A stretch of 64,000 nucleotides of DNA from JANYHF01 sp031367715 (lineage in GTDB: Bacteria > Pseudomonadota > Alphaproteobacteria > Rhizobiales > Hyphomicrobiaceae): the NCBI GenBank assembly GCA_031367715.1, contig JANLQJ010000034.1, forward strand, positions 4,032 through 68,031, read 5' to 3'. Below are positions 10,461-18,045 of the stretch, in pieces. The first letter of the stretch is position 1. Every line of letters begins with the position of its first letter. The notes under the pieces were generated by a model. It saw nothing but the letters and a program-made list of their open reading frames with translations. It was not told the DNA's origin and ran no database searches. The position numbers and the translations under genes are program-made.

Positions 10461-10675
10461 TCCCGATGCCGCTTCAAGGACCACAAGAGCGCAAGCCCGC
10501 CCGCCGCGAGCGCGACAGCACCGATGACGGCCCAAATCAGCGAAGGGCCCTGAATGCCAGCGCAATCGGCAAAGCAAAGAATTGGCCGCAAACGGACAAT
10601 CCCCAAGCCTTGGAGCAGCCAGAGCCCGCCTAGCAATGCGGACATGACGCCGAAGACCATCCCGACCATTTTCAC
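10439..10675 (-). CDS. Small two-helix membrane protein
   Basis: A 78-residue protein with two hydrophobic segments (MVGMVFGVMSALLGGLWLLQGLGIV and LIWAVIGAVALAAGGLALLW). Between them lies a conserved-looking loop RPILCFADCAGIQGPS with two cysteines. The start is GTG 10675 behind AAAGGA; the frame extends to 10708 but the ribosome-binding site favours the GTG. Small proteins of this pattern, with a WLLQGLGI helix followed by a cysteine loop, are common in Rhizobiales and have no known function. It lies downstream of the universal stress protein on the opposite strand from the hydrolase. Confidence 0.7.
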   Translation of the reverse strand: MKMVGMVFGVMSALLGGLWLLQGLGIVRLRPILCFADCAGIQGPSLIWAVIGAVALAAGGLALLWSLKRHRDARPRCQ

Positions 10676-10727
10676 GTGATTTGTCCTTTGTGCGCTCCGC
10701 TCGCTCACATCATGGCCGCCACGTGAC

Positions 10728-11582
10728 TCAATGCGACATCAGGATCGGAATGGTGGTCTGGTCGAGCATGCCGCGGGTGGCGCCGCCGAACACGATCTCG
10801 CGGATGCGCCAATGGCCGTAACCGCCCATCACGATCAGGTCGCAGTTGTGTTCTTTGGCCTGCGCCAGCATTTCGGCGGCAACCTCCGCGCCCGACGCAG
10901 CGGCCTTGGCCACGCTGCAGCGCACGCCGTGGCGCTCCAATGTGGTGGCGATGCCCGAGGTCGGCGCGGTGGCATCGTCAGCACCCATCCAACTACCGCT
11001 GCTGACCGGCCCGGCCGCCAGGATGCGGACGCTCTCGGCCAGTTGCAGAAACGGCATGGCGTCGAAGGCCGCGCGGGCCGATTCGCGGCTTGCATTCCAA
11101 GCCAACAACACGCGTTTGCCGACGGTCGCTGCCGCATTGGCTGTCGGCACGACGTACACGGGCCGGCCCAGTCCAAGCATCACCTGTTCGGTCATGGCGA
11201 TGCCATCGATCAGCGTAATGGATCTGTCTGGCTGTGCGAGGATCATCAGGTCCGCCTCGCGGCCGTGGCGCATGATCACGGTGGCCGGGGGCTCAGAGTT
11301 GGCTTCGACCTTGCGCCATTCGACGGGTACGCCCTCGCCCGCGATCGCCTTGTTGAAGGTTTCGCCAATTCGCTTGCCTGCCGCCTGGTACGCTTGGCGC
11401 TGCGCCTCAATCAACTCGCCCGTCGCCCCGTAAGCCATCGCCGCCGGGATGAAGGCATTGGGGACAACATGCAGGCCGATCAAGTGCGCTGAAAAATGCT
11501 TTGCGACAGCAATTGCTGCTTTTGTGACGCTGAGCGCCTGCGCTTCGGTGTCGAGATGGACAAGGATGGTTTTGATTGGCAT
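10728..11582 (-). CDS. Tandem-domain universal stress protein
   Basis: A 284-residue protein with two UspA domains. The first starts IKTILVHLDTEAQALSVTKAA. The second starts KRVLLAWNASRESARAA and ends with the nucleotide-binding pattern VMGGYGHWRIREIVFGGATRGML, matching the G2xG9xG consensus for ATP binding. The first domain has RHGREADLMILAQPD in the equivalent place. Proteins of this kind support survival under energy or oxygen limitation; the biochemical role is usually not known. ATG 11582 follows AAGGAGA, an excellent ribosome-binding site. It lies next to the FixK-type regulator on the same strand, separated by 91 bases. Confidence 0.9.
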   Translation of the reverse strand: MPIKTILVHLDTEAQALSVTKAAIAVAKHFSAHLIGLHVVPNAFIPAAMAYGATGELIEAQRQAYQAAGKRIGETFNKAIAGEGVPVEWRKVEANSEPPATVIMRHGREADLMILAQPDRSITLIDGIAMTEQVMLGLGRPVYVVPTANAAATVGKRVLLAWNASRESARAAFDAMPFLQLAESVRILAAGPVSSGSWMGADDATAPTSGIATTLERHGVRCSVAKAAASGAEVAAEMLAQAKEHNCDLIVMGGYGHWRIREIVFGGATRGMLDQTTIPILMSH

Positions 11583-11673
11583 ACCCGTCTCCTTGTGACT
11601 TTCGGTTGCGCGTCGTGTCGTTGGACGACCAAACAAACGTCGTCGCGGAACGCCGTTTTTCGTTGCCAGCGGC

Positions 11674-12390
11674 TCATACCGTCCGATCACCCGCGGCGAC
11701 GTCCTCCAGGGCCCGGCCATCGAGAATACGAATGTGCCCTTGATGGCGAGAGATGATGTGACCAATGGTGAACTTGGTGAGAGTCCGGCTGACGGTTTCG
11801 GTCGTAAGCCCTAGAAAATCGGCAATATCGCAGCGCGTCATCGGCAGCTCGATACGGGCAGCGGGGCGCAGGGCGCGCGCATTGCGCTCTGACAGGCCGA
11901 GCAGAAAAGTCGCCACCCGTTCCGACGCATTCAGTCTCCCCACCGTCATGAGCAGATCCTGCGCGGTGGCCAACTCCTGCGAAATGGCATCGTAGAGCCG
12001 CATGCCAAGATGGGAGTCTTCGCGCGCCATGCGATGCAGGGTGATGGCTGGCAGCGCACGCACCGTCGCCGTGCCGCTGCATTCGGCAGAACACTGATGA
12101 CGGGTCCCGGCGCCAAGACCGACCATATCGCCAGTGACGGCAAAACCTGTGACCTGCCTGCGTCCGTTCGGCAGCAATCGGTAGAGGACGAACGCGCCCT
12201 CGATGACTTGATAGATGTTCGATTTATCTTCCCCCTCCCGGAACAGCTGCTCGTGGGACTTGAGCGTCCGAATGGGAGCGCGCGCGAGGCGGTCCGTAAT
12301 GGAATCGACCGGCTGCGCCTTGCTCGACGGATATACCGGAAAGCCATCGCCGGGTTCGATCGAATGAGCACCCGAGTGAATCATCAACAT
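11674..12390 (-). CDS. Crp/Fnr-family regulator, FixK type
   Basis: A 238-residue transcription factor. The N-terminal cyclic-nucleotide-like sensor domain spans about residues 30-150 and the C-terminal winged helix includes MTRCDIADFLGLTTETVSRTLTKF. The recognition helix has E-x-x-S-R, which in FNR and FixK contacts the TTGAT half-site. The N-terminal cysteine cluster that binds the FNR iron-sulfur cluster is absent, so it is FixK-like rather than a direct oxygen sensor. ATG 12390 follows GGAGGAG at good spacing. Boxes of the expected type lie at 12553, 14229, 4305 and 2946, so it is the obvious local candidate to control the island. Direct autoregulation is possible through the 12553 box. 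Confidence 0.9.
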   Translation of the reverse strand: MLMIHSGAHSIEPGDGFPVYPSSKAQPVDSITDRLARAPIRTLKSHEQLFREGEDKSNIYQVIEGAFVLYRLLPNGRRQVTGFAVTGDMVGLGAGTRHQCSAECSGTATVRALPAITLHRMAREDSHLGMRLYDAISQELATAQDLLMTVGRLNASERVATFLLGLSERNARALRPAARIELPMTRCDIADFLGLTTETVSRTLTKFTIGHIISRHQGHIRILDGRALEDVAAGDRTV

Positions 12391-12552
12391 ACCGCTCTCC
12401 TCCACGTGTCCCCATCGGGGGCCAACTTACAGCAACGCACAACACCAGGGTTTGGTTGCAAGCGTTTGCGAGTTTCGTGTCAGATTGTCACCAAGTGTCG
12501 AGATCGGGTGCTCACACCGAGGCCAAGACAAATCGCTGGCGCATCGCAACGA

Positions 12553-12566
12553 TTGATCCACGTCAA
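12553..12566. promoter_or_regulatory. FNR/FixK-like box between fixK-type gene and 12667
   Basis: TTGATCCACGTCAA fits TTGAT-N4-GTCAA. It lies 101 bases before the start at 12667 and 163 bases before the start of the FixK-type regulator on the other strand, so it may drive the small-protein pair and possibly the regulator itself. Confidence 0.65.
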
Positions 12567-12666
12567 CGCTGCCTCACGCTTGGAGGCCGCATGATCCCGC
12601 AATTCGGACCCTGTTGGTTGCTATCCGCTACAGAAATGCCGCGTCCATTTCTTAGGAGATCACAAG

Positions 12667-12870
12667 ATGGCTTTCGAGGACATCAAGGCGCAGATCGCGA
12701 TGCTGCTGGCTGACACGCAGGAGCGACCGGATAACCTGCACGCGGTCTATCAGAAGGTCATGCAGGAGATCAATGAAATGAAGGCCTTCGGCATGCCGCT
12801 TCCCGAAGACCTCGTCGAACTTGAGCGCGCCCTTGAAGAGCGGTTTTCGCAAGACTTGCCGCGGAACTAA
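12667..12870 (+). CDS. Small acidic helical protein, unknown
   Basis: I do not recognise this 67-residue protein. It is predicted to be all-helical and soluble, with an amphipathic pattern (FEDIKAQIAMLLADTQERPDN, then VYQKVMQEINEMKAFGMPLPEDLVELERALEERF). It starts at ATG 12667 after TTAGGAGATCACAAG, a strong ribosome-binding site, and is followed 18 bases later by the DUF4389 gene with its own site, so the two form a small operon. The FixK-like box at 12553-12566 is placed to control it. The good translation signals make it likely to be real. Confidence 0.7.
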   Translation: MAFEDIKAQIAMLLADTQERPDNLHAVYQKVMQEINEMKAFGMPLPEDLVELERALEERFSQDLPRN

Positions 12871-12888
12871 CCGGATCGGAGGACTTCC

Positions 12889-13170
12889 ATGCCAACCATC
12901 GAGCAAGAGCGTCTGTCTTTGAAACGCTCTAGATTAGTTCGCGCCGTATACCTGATTTTCTTTCTTTTCGCCTTTGGTGTCGGAGAGACAGTTCTGGGGC
13001 TGCTCGCCGTGGTGCAGTTCGTCTGGCTGCTGGCAACTGGAGAGCCGAACCGGAACTTGAGTCGGTTAGGCGCGTCGCTGGCGCGTTGGTTCGCCGACGT
13101 TGTCCGCTTTCTGACCTGCGCCAGCGATGAGAAGCCTTTTCCCTGGAAAGATTGGCCAACCGCAGACTGA
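12889..13170 (+). CDS. DUF4389 membrane protein
   Basis: A 93-residue protein of the DUF4389 type. A basic start is followed by two hydrophobic segments (VYLIFFLFAFGVGETVLGLLAVVQFVWLLATG), the conserved NRNLSRLGASLARW segment and the terminal EKPFPWKDWP motif characteristic of the family. The function is unknown; the protein should sit in the inner membrane. ATG 12889 follows CGGAGGA. It is the second gene of the two-gene unit under the FixK-like box at 12553. Homologues often sit in microaerobic or denitrification gene sets, which agrees with this context. Confidence 0.8.
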   Translation: MPTIEQERLSLKRSRLVRAVYLIFFLFAFGVGETVLGLLAVVQFVWLLATGEPNRNLSRLGASLARWFADVVRFLTCASDEKPFPWKDWPTAD

Positions 13171-13250
13171 GCCGTTCCTTCTACCGACGGTCACGTCAAT
13201 CGCAATGTTACCAGTTGCAGCGTCCAGACTTGCGGGTGCACCGCGACGTC

Positions 13251-13380
13251 TAATACCAGCCCACTTATGGTTTGACCTGTCACTTTGAAGGTTCGTGACA
13301 GAGGTCATGGCGTAGGGGCGCACAGCAGTGCGCCCCTACGCTTGCGAGCACGAGTCAAACGATAGGTTGGACGGTATAAA
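13251..13380. repeat. TAATACCAGCC-ended inverted-repeat element, copy A
   Basis: About 130 bases between the DUF4389 gene and the cupredoxin gene. The left end reads TAATACCAGCCCACTTATGG, then TTTGACC. The right end, read on the other strand, gives TTTATACCGTCCAACC, then TATCGTTTGAC. The centre (13310-13341) is a perfect 14-bp palindrome, GCGTAGGGGCGCAC with a four-base loop. Related copies are at 27762-28013, 42240-42625 and 61249-61391. The rest of the 13171-13622 gap holds only the cupredoxin terminator. Confidence 0.65.
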
Positions 13381-13550
13381 CCCATATTGGTGCTTATCTT
13401 CAACATCGTCATAGACTGCGTCCGAATCTGCCATCGCGCCGGTATGCGAAGCGGCGGCGCGGGCGCCTCTTTGGCACCAACTTGGTTCAGGTTGTCAACG
13501 GTCTTTTCCTCAACGCTCCGCGCAAAGTGATCACTGCCGTACGCTCATAC

Positions 13551-13590
13551 AAAAAAATTCCCGGACACCGCGATCTGACGGTGGCCGGGA
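13551..13590 (-). terminator. Terminator of the cupredoxin gene
   Basis: Read on the minus strand, the stem TCCCGGCCACCG pairs with CGGTGTCCGGGA around an eight-base loop and is followed by ATTTTTTTG. It is a classic rho-independent terminator about 30 bases after the stop of the cupredoxin gene. Confidence 0.8.
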
Positions 13591-13622
13591 TGCTGAAGGT
13601 GCCTGGGATGAAAAAGGCTGTG

Positions 13623-14117
13623 CTACTTCACGGTAAAGGTCGTCCACATGCCGGTCATATAGTGCCCTGGCACGTTACAATAGAGCAGATAGGTGCCTGG
13701 CTTCATCGTCAGGACCAGCTTGCCTGACTTGCCCGGATCGAGTTCAGCAACCTCACCAAGATCGCCGGCCTTGTCCTCGACAACACGGTTTTCGTTGGCA
13801 TTGAAAGGCAACGGCTTGGTGGCATCGGGAATCGCCATGACGATCATTTCGTGCACGACGGTTTTGGAATCGTTTGAAACCTCGAAGGTCACCTCGCCGG
13901 CAGGTACCGTCGCGGGATCCGCCTTCAAGGACATCGTCGCCTTTGACATATCACCGGACATCGCCATGCCTAGCTTCATGTTCAGGTCGATATCGGCGGT
14001 AGTCTCGGTCATCGATACCTTCACCACGTAACCTGCGGCTGATGCCGGCGCAACAATGCCAACTGCCGCCAGCATCACAGCTGCGACAAGGGCGCTGTGC
14101 TTGACAAATGTCTTCAT
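13623..14117 (-). CDS. Secreted cupredoxin (plastocyanin/azurin-like copper protein)
   Basis: A 164-residue periplasmic copper protein with a signal peptide ending PASA. The copper site is visible: histidine in KTVVHEMIV, then cysteine, histidine and methionine in the C-terminal loop YCNVPGHYMTGM, the usual type 1 copper ligands. It likely carries electrons in the periplasm or handles copper. An insertion with MKLGMAMSGDMSKATM precedes the cupredoxin fold and adds methionines, possibly for extra copper binding. A FixK-like box lies 112 bases upstream, which fits a redox role under low oxygen. A strong terminator follows. Confidence 0.88.
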   Translation of the reverse strand: MKTFVKHSALVAAVMLAAVGIVAPASAAGYVVKVSMTETTADIDLNMKLGMAMSGDMSKATMSLKADPATVPAGEVTFEVSNDSKTVVHEMIVMAIPDATKPLPFNANENRVVEDKAGDLGEVAELDPGKSGKLVLTMKPGTYLLYCNVPGHYMTGMWTTFTVK

Positions 14118-14228
14118 GATCCGATCCTTTACGAGCTTATGTCGCGGTTCACGACCCGTGATACCGCCGCCGCCGTCTTTGCTTTCCGAAGGCTGAAACT
14201 AACTTGCGGCCTGCGCAGTGCGTACACA

Positions 14229-14242
14229 TTGATCAGGGTCAA
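14229..14242. promoter_or_regulatory. FNR/FixK-like box upstream of the cupredoxin gene
   Basis: TTGATCAGGGTCAA fits TTGAT-N4-GTCAA. It lies 112 bases before the ATG of the minus-strand cupredoxin gene and just past the end of the gene at 14286. Confidence 0.65.
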
Positions 14243-14285
14243 GCATTTCCAGATTAGTTTTGACCGATGGCATCGAGCGTGCGTG

Positions 14286-14561
14286 TCAACCCTTCGGCTT
14301 CTCGTCCATCAACTGTTTTAGCTTGCGAGCCTCCCAGTTCGCTGACAGGCCAAGCCGATAGCCGAAAACGCCAATGGCATGGCCGATTATGCCAATACCC
14401 CAGCCCAAGAAGACCCACTGCACCCAGTAAGGTGGACCAGCCCAAGCATTAACCGTCAACAGACCAACCATAACGAGAACAAAGATCGTCGCGTGGACGT
14501 AGAACCCTTTGAGACGGGCAATCTGCCGCTTGGCTTTACGTAATTTTTCCTGATCGTCCAT
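14286..14561 (-). CDS. 2TM-domain small membrane protein
   Basis: A 91-residue protein with an N-terminal basic amphipathic stretch (DDQEKLRKAKRQIARLKGFYVH), two hydrophobic segments (ATIFVLVMVGLLTVNAW and WVFLGWGIGIIGHAIGVFGY) and a basic tail (EARKLKQLMDEK). This is the pattern of the 2TM domain family, often found fused to or near signalling proteins. ATG 14561 follows GGGAGAG. It is transcribed toward the cupredoxin gene, with the FixK-like box in between. No specific function is known. Confidence 0.78.
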   Translation of the reverse strand: MDDQEKLRKAKRQIARLKGFYVHATIFVLVMVGLLTVNAWAGPPYWVQWVFLGWGIGIIGHAIGVFGYRLGLSANWEARKLKQLMDEKPKG

Positions 14562-14726
14562 GGCCAACTCTCCCGTAACAAGACGCCGGCACGCGCGCCG
14601 ACGCCTCATTTTGGTTCGGATCGGACCGCTACGCCCTGCGCTGGATCAATGATCCGTTCTGGCCGCTGCGACGTATCGGCCACCGTTGACTTCGACCACG
14701 AAATCCCGCGCAGCCGTCGCGATGCT

Positions 14727-14751
14727 GGAACTTTGGCGCCGCACCTGCGTT
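14727..14751 (+). promoter_or_regulatory. EcfG-type promoter of the L,D-transpeptidase
   Basis: GGAAC, 16 bases, CGTT: an exact match to the EcfG general-stress promoter of alphaproteobacteria. The -10 element ends only eight bases before the ATG at 14760, so the transcript would be leaderless or nearly so. Confidence 0.75.
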
Positions 14752-14759
14752 AACCCGCA

Positions 14760-15422
14760 ATGACCAGCACCCTAAACCGCCGCGCCATATTCGTTGGGCT
14801 CCCTCTGCTGCTTGCCGGTTGTGCCTCGTCACCGCCGCAAACATCGCAACTTGCCTTACAGCCACGCGAGCCAGCGGACATTGCATCTCCCTACGGGCCA
14901 ATCACCAACGAGCCGTACCCGGTACGGGCGCTCGACCTTAACAAGGTCGATCCTGACCTGTTGCGCCAACCGGTTGCCTACAACGGGCCGTACGCGGGGG
15001 GAACCGTCGTCGTCAGCATCCCCGAGCGGCGCCTGTATCTGGTTCAGCCGGATGGTTCGGCGCTGCGTTACGCGGTTGGCGTGGGTCGGGACGAGGCGCT
15101 CAATTTCCGGGGCTCGGCTGTCATCGGACGTAAAGCGGAATGGCCGAGCTGGACGCCAACCGCGAGCATGATCCAGAGCATTCCCCGCTACCGAGCCTTC
15201 GCCGGTGGCATGCCTGGTGGCGCAGATAACCCGCTCGGGCCACGCGCGCTTTATCTTTATCGCGACAATCAGGATACGCATTTCCGCCTGCACGGCACCA
15301 CCGAGCCTAGAAGCATCGGTAAGGCGGTCTCCAGCGGCTGCATTCGATTGTTCAATCAGGACATCATCGATCTTTACAATCGAGTGCCCATTGGCGCTCC
15401 GCTCGTGGTATTGCAGGGCTGA
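14760..15422 (+). CDS. L,D-transpeptidase lipoprotein (YkuD/ErfK type)
   Basis: A 220-residue lipoprotein with lipobox LLAGC near residue 21. The YkuD domain begins at GGTVVVSIPERRLYLV and ends with the catalytic HGTTEPRSIGKAVSSGCIRLFNQD, with the nucleophilic cysteine in SSGCIR. Such enzymes make 3-3 peptidoglycan crosslinks or attach lipoproteins to peptidoglycan in the periplasm. An exact EcfG promoter abuts the start codon and I see no ribosome-binding site, so translation may be from a leaderless mRNA. This places cell-wall remodelling under the general stress response. A second, larger L,D-transpeptidase (ldtP) lies at 36960. Confidence 0.9.
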   Translation: MTSTLNRRAIFVGLPLLLAGCASSPPQTSQLALQPREPADIASPYGPITNEPYPVRALDLNKVDPDLLRQPVAYNGPYAGGTVVVSIPERRLYLVQPDGSALRYAVGVGRDEALNFRGSAVIGRKAEWPSWTPTASMIQSIPRYRAFAGGMPGGADNPLGPRALYLYRDNQDTHFRLHGTTEPRSIGKAVSSGCIRLFNQDIIDLYNRVPIGAPLVVLQG

Positions 15423-15503
15423 TAGCACAGTCTTGAAGCAAGTACCGTGTTCAATGATTATCGCATCGTGTTTTTGTCACAATGAGACCGCTGCCCTGAA
15501 AGA

Positions 15504-17345
15504 ATGCCCATGAACGACAAGGCCGAACCGCTTGGACATCACGACGCCGTCGAAACCCGCCTGCAGGGCTCGGAAACACGTTATCGCAATATCGTCGAAG
15601 GATCCTTGCACGGCATCGTCATTCAACAGCACGGCCGCATCGTCTATGCCAACCGCGCCATGGCGGACTTGTTCGGCTTTGCCAGCCCAGGCGCCATGAT
15701 CGGCCTAAGCACTTTCGATGATCTGGTAACCGAAGACGAGCGGCCGCTGTTGCGCGCCCGTACTTCGGCGGTCTACCAAGGCGACCAGGTCCAGCCGCAT
15801 CCTGGCTGGCAAGGTCGCCGTCCGGACGGCCAACCGATCTGGGTGTCCTCGACCGCCCAAATATCGGAGTGGCAGGGACGCCCGGCCATCACGTCGTTTT
15901 ACCTCGATATCACCGAGGAAAAGCTGGCCGAAAAGCGACAACGCTCAAGTGAGGCGAAACTGCAGCTCGGGATCGCCATCGCCGGCATCGGCCTTGGCGC
16001 CATGGATTATCTCGCCAACACCGTCACGTTGGACGCTACGGCGGCGGAGCTGTTTGCTCTGCCGGCCGACACTCCGATTTCCCGCAACGACGTGCACTCG
16101 CGATTCCATCCCGATGATGCGTCCAACATTTTTGCAAGAATGGCCGAGGCCCTCGACCCGGCTGGCCCGGGCTTCATGGCCATTGAACATCGCATTGTCA
16201 GACCGGATGGCTCGATGCGTTGGCTGAGCGCACGCAAGCAGATTGAATTTGCGGCAGTCAAGTCCGGCGAGCAAAGCCGAGCCACGACTGGCCTGTTGGC
16301 GCTGCTTGACATGTCGGACCATGCCGCAGCCGAGGAAATGACGCGCCTGTCGGAATTGCGCTACCGACGGATCTTTGAAGCCGCGCAGGATGGCGTACTG
16401 CTGCTCGACCCGGCGACCTGCAAGATCACCGACGCCAACCCGTTCATGTCGGATCTGCTCGGCTATCCGCACGACAGGTTGGTCGGCAAACAGCTCTATG
16501 AGATCGGTCTGCTCAAGGATGAAATTGCCAGCCGCGACATGTTTGAGAAGCTCAAGATCACGCATCAGGTCCGCTATGAAGATTTGCCGCTGGAAAGCCG
16601 GAACGGCCAGACCCGGGAAGTTGAAGTCGTGGCCAATCTGTATGACGAGGAAGGCCAGAACGTCATTCAGTGCAACATCCGCGATATTACGGAGAGAAAG
16701 CGGACCGAGGAGCACAACAAACTGCTCATGTTCGAGGTCAACCATCGCGCCAAGAATTTACTCTCTGTTGTGCTATCGGTCGCCCAGCATACGGCACGCG
16801 ACGGCAATCCAGCGACCTTTGTGGCACGCCTGTCTGAGCGCATCCAAGGCCTCGCCGCCAGCCAGGACCTGCTGGTCAAGAACCAATGGCGCGGGGTCGA
16901 GCTGATCGATTTGGTCGAAGCACAACTTGCCCACTTCAAGGATCTCGTTGGCACGCGCGTGCTCATCGAGGGTCCGCCAATGCGTCTGACGCCAGCAACC
17001 GCCCAGGGCATCGGCATGGCGCTGCATGAGCTTGCCACGAACGCCGGAAAATACGGCGCATTATCGAACGACGAGGGCCGCGTGCACGTCTCCTGGGAAC
17101 TCAATCCGCGCCTGAAACCCACGTTTTCGATGTCATGGCTGGAGCAGGACGGCCCCCCTGTTGCCCCCCCGACCCAGAAAGGATTTGGTCAAACCGTGAC
17201 CGGACGCATGGTGGAAGCGGCTGTCAACGGCAAGGCCGAGATCGACTATTTTAAGAATGGGCTATCGTGGAAATTGTGCGCGCCTCTGACCGACACATCG
17301 GAGAAGCGGCGCATGGAAGCTGCGGCGCTGGATACAATGAAGTAA
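15504..17345 (+). CDS. Multi-PAS HWE-family sensor histidine kinase, soluble
   Basis: A 613-residue cytoplasmic kinase with three PAS domains: about 20-145 (YRNIVEGSLHGIVIQQHGRIVY), 150-275, and 280-395 (YRRIFEAAQDGVLLLDPATCKI). They are followed by an HWE-type core with the phospho-acceptor histidine in FEVNHRAKNLLSVV, the N-box MALHELATNAGKYGALS and the HWE signature SWLEQDGPPV. No membrane segment is seen, so the PAS domains sense an internal cue. HWE and HisKA_2 kinases are the usual phosphodonors of PhyR, and phyR lies 6 kb away with no other response regulator nearby. The start may be ATG 15504 or 15510. Confidence 0.9.
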   Translation: MPMNDKAEPLGHHDAVETRLQGSETRYRNIVEGSLHGIVIQQHGRIVYANRAMADLFGFASPGAMIGLSTFDDLVTEDERPLLRARTSAVYQGDQVQPHPGWQGRRPDGQPIWVSSTAQISEWQGRPAITSFYLDITEEKLAEKRQRSSEAKLQLGIAIAGIGLGAMDYLANTVTLDATAAELFALPADTPISRNDVHSRFHPDDASNIFARMAEALDPAGPGFMAIEHRIVRPDGSMRWLSARKQIEFAAVKSGEQSRATTGLLALLDMSDHAAAEEMTRLSELRYRRIFEAAQDGVLLLDPATCKITDANPFMSDLLGYPHDRLVGKQLYEIGLLKDEIASRDMFEKLKITHQVRYEDLPLESRNGQTREVEVVANLYDEEGQNVIQCNIRDITERKRTEEHNKLLMFEVNHRAKNLLSVVLSVAQHTARDGNPATFVARLSERIQGLAASQDLLVKNQWRGVELIDLVEAQLAHFKDLVGTRVLIEGPPMRLTPATAQGIGMALHELATNAGKYGALSNDEGRVHVSWELNPRLKPTFSMSWLEQDGPPVAPPTQKGFGQTVTGRMVEAAVNGKAEIDYFKNGLSWKLCAPLTDTSEKRRMEAAALDTMK

Positions 17346-17360
17346 GGAGCAGTCGAATCC

Positions 17361-17398
17361 CGATGCCCCGTCGACAATTTTCCGCCGGCGGGGCATCG
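17361..17398. terminator. Hairpin between convergent kinase and CHRD genes
   Basis: CGATGCCCCG pairs perfectly with CGGGGCATCG around an 18-base loop, between two convergent stops. There is no long T-tract, so it is only a candidate bidirectional terminator. Confidence 0.5.
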
Positions 17399-17414
17399 TG
17401 CCAATTCCCAGGCA

Positions 17415-17855
17415 CTACTTGGCCTTCAACACCTGGCCACGAATTTCGCCATTCTTGTTGGCAGCCGTATGCACGTTAATGTACCATTTGCCGGCTAGTA
17501 GTTCAGCAGCCTGCGCATCCGTGATGGCTGCCGAACCTGCCATTGGACTGGCCGTGCCCTTGATTGGCACCGCCACGCCGGCATTGGCGCCCGCATCGGC
17601 CGGCCCGTGGAAATGCGCCGCCGTGGCGTCGCCCGACAGGCCAGAGAACGTGACTGTCCAGGTCAGCGTCTTGCTCGCCGTATCGTAGCTCACGTCGCCG
17701 GTGCCAGTACCCTTGCTGTCGTTGGGTGGCACGGTGCTGGCCGCGGTCAGGTCCGCCTTGAGGGATACTGTCTCGGCGCTTGCCGGTGCTGCCGCAAAGG
17801 CCAGAGCGGCGAGCGCCAATCCGGTCAGTCCAGCGCCTAGAACTTTCATGCGCAT
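17415..17855 (-). CDS. CHRD-domain secreted protein
   Basis: A 146-residue protein with a signal peptide ending PASA and a single CHRD domain. The family marks are the start TVSLKADLTAASTVPPNDSKGTG, the AAHFHGPADAGANAGV motif and the end WYINVHTAANKNGEIRGQVL. CHRD proteins are periplasmic or secreted and of unknown function. ATG 17855 follows CAGGAG. A weak EcfG-like promoter (GGAAC-N17-AGTT) lies upstream on the same strand at 17959-17984. The gene lies in the general-stress island, convergent with the PAS kinase. Confidence 0.85.
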   Translation of the reverse strand: MRMKVLGAGLTGLALAALAFAAAPASAETVSLKADLTAASTVPPNDSKGTGTGDVSYDTASKTLTWTVTFSGLSGDATAAHFHGPADAGANAGVAVPIKGTASPMAGSAAITDAQAAELLAGKWYINVHTAANKNGEIRGQVLKAK

Positions 17856-17958
17856 ATCTTTGACTCCTGTAAGTTACCAGTTCAACAAACACCAGTCTCA
17901 TCATAAAATCGGCACATTGCATTTTTTTGTTCGGCGCCTGGCTAGTGCCCAAGCCAGA

Positions 17959-17984
17959 AACTCTCGAATGTGGCCTCGGGTTCC
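17959..17984 (-). promoter_or_regulatory. Weak EcfG-like promoter upstream of CHRD gene
   Basis: On the minus strand GGAAC is followed after 17 bases by AGTT. It deviates at the first base of the -10 element and lies about 104 bases before the start. It is listed as a weak candidate only. Confidence 0.3.
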
Positions 17985-18045
17985 ATGTTCACAAGGATGT
18001 GACGATCATACTCCAGATTGCGACACCAGTTGTTTCGAGTCTTGT

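Noticed and set aside
11644..11670. GGAAC upstream of the universal stress protein
   Set aside because: No CGTT or close variant follows at 16 or 17 bases, and the strand is opposite to the gene.
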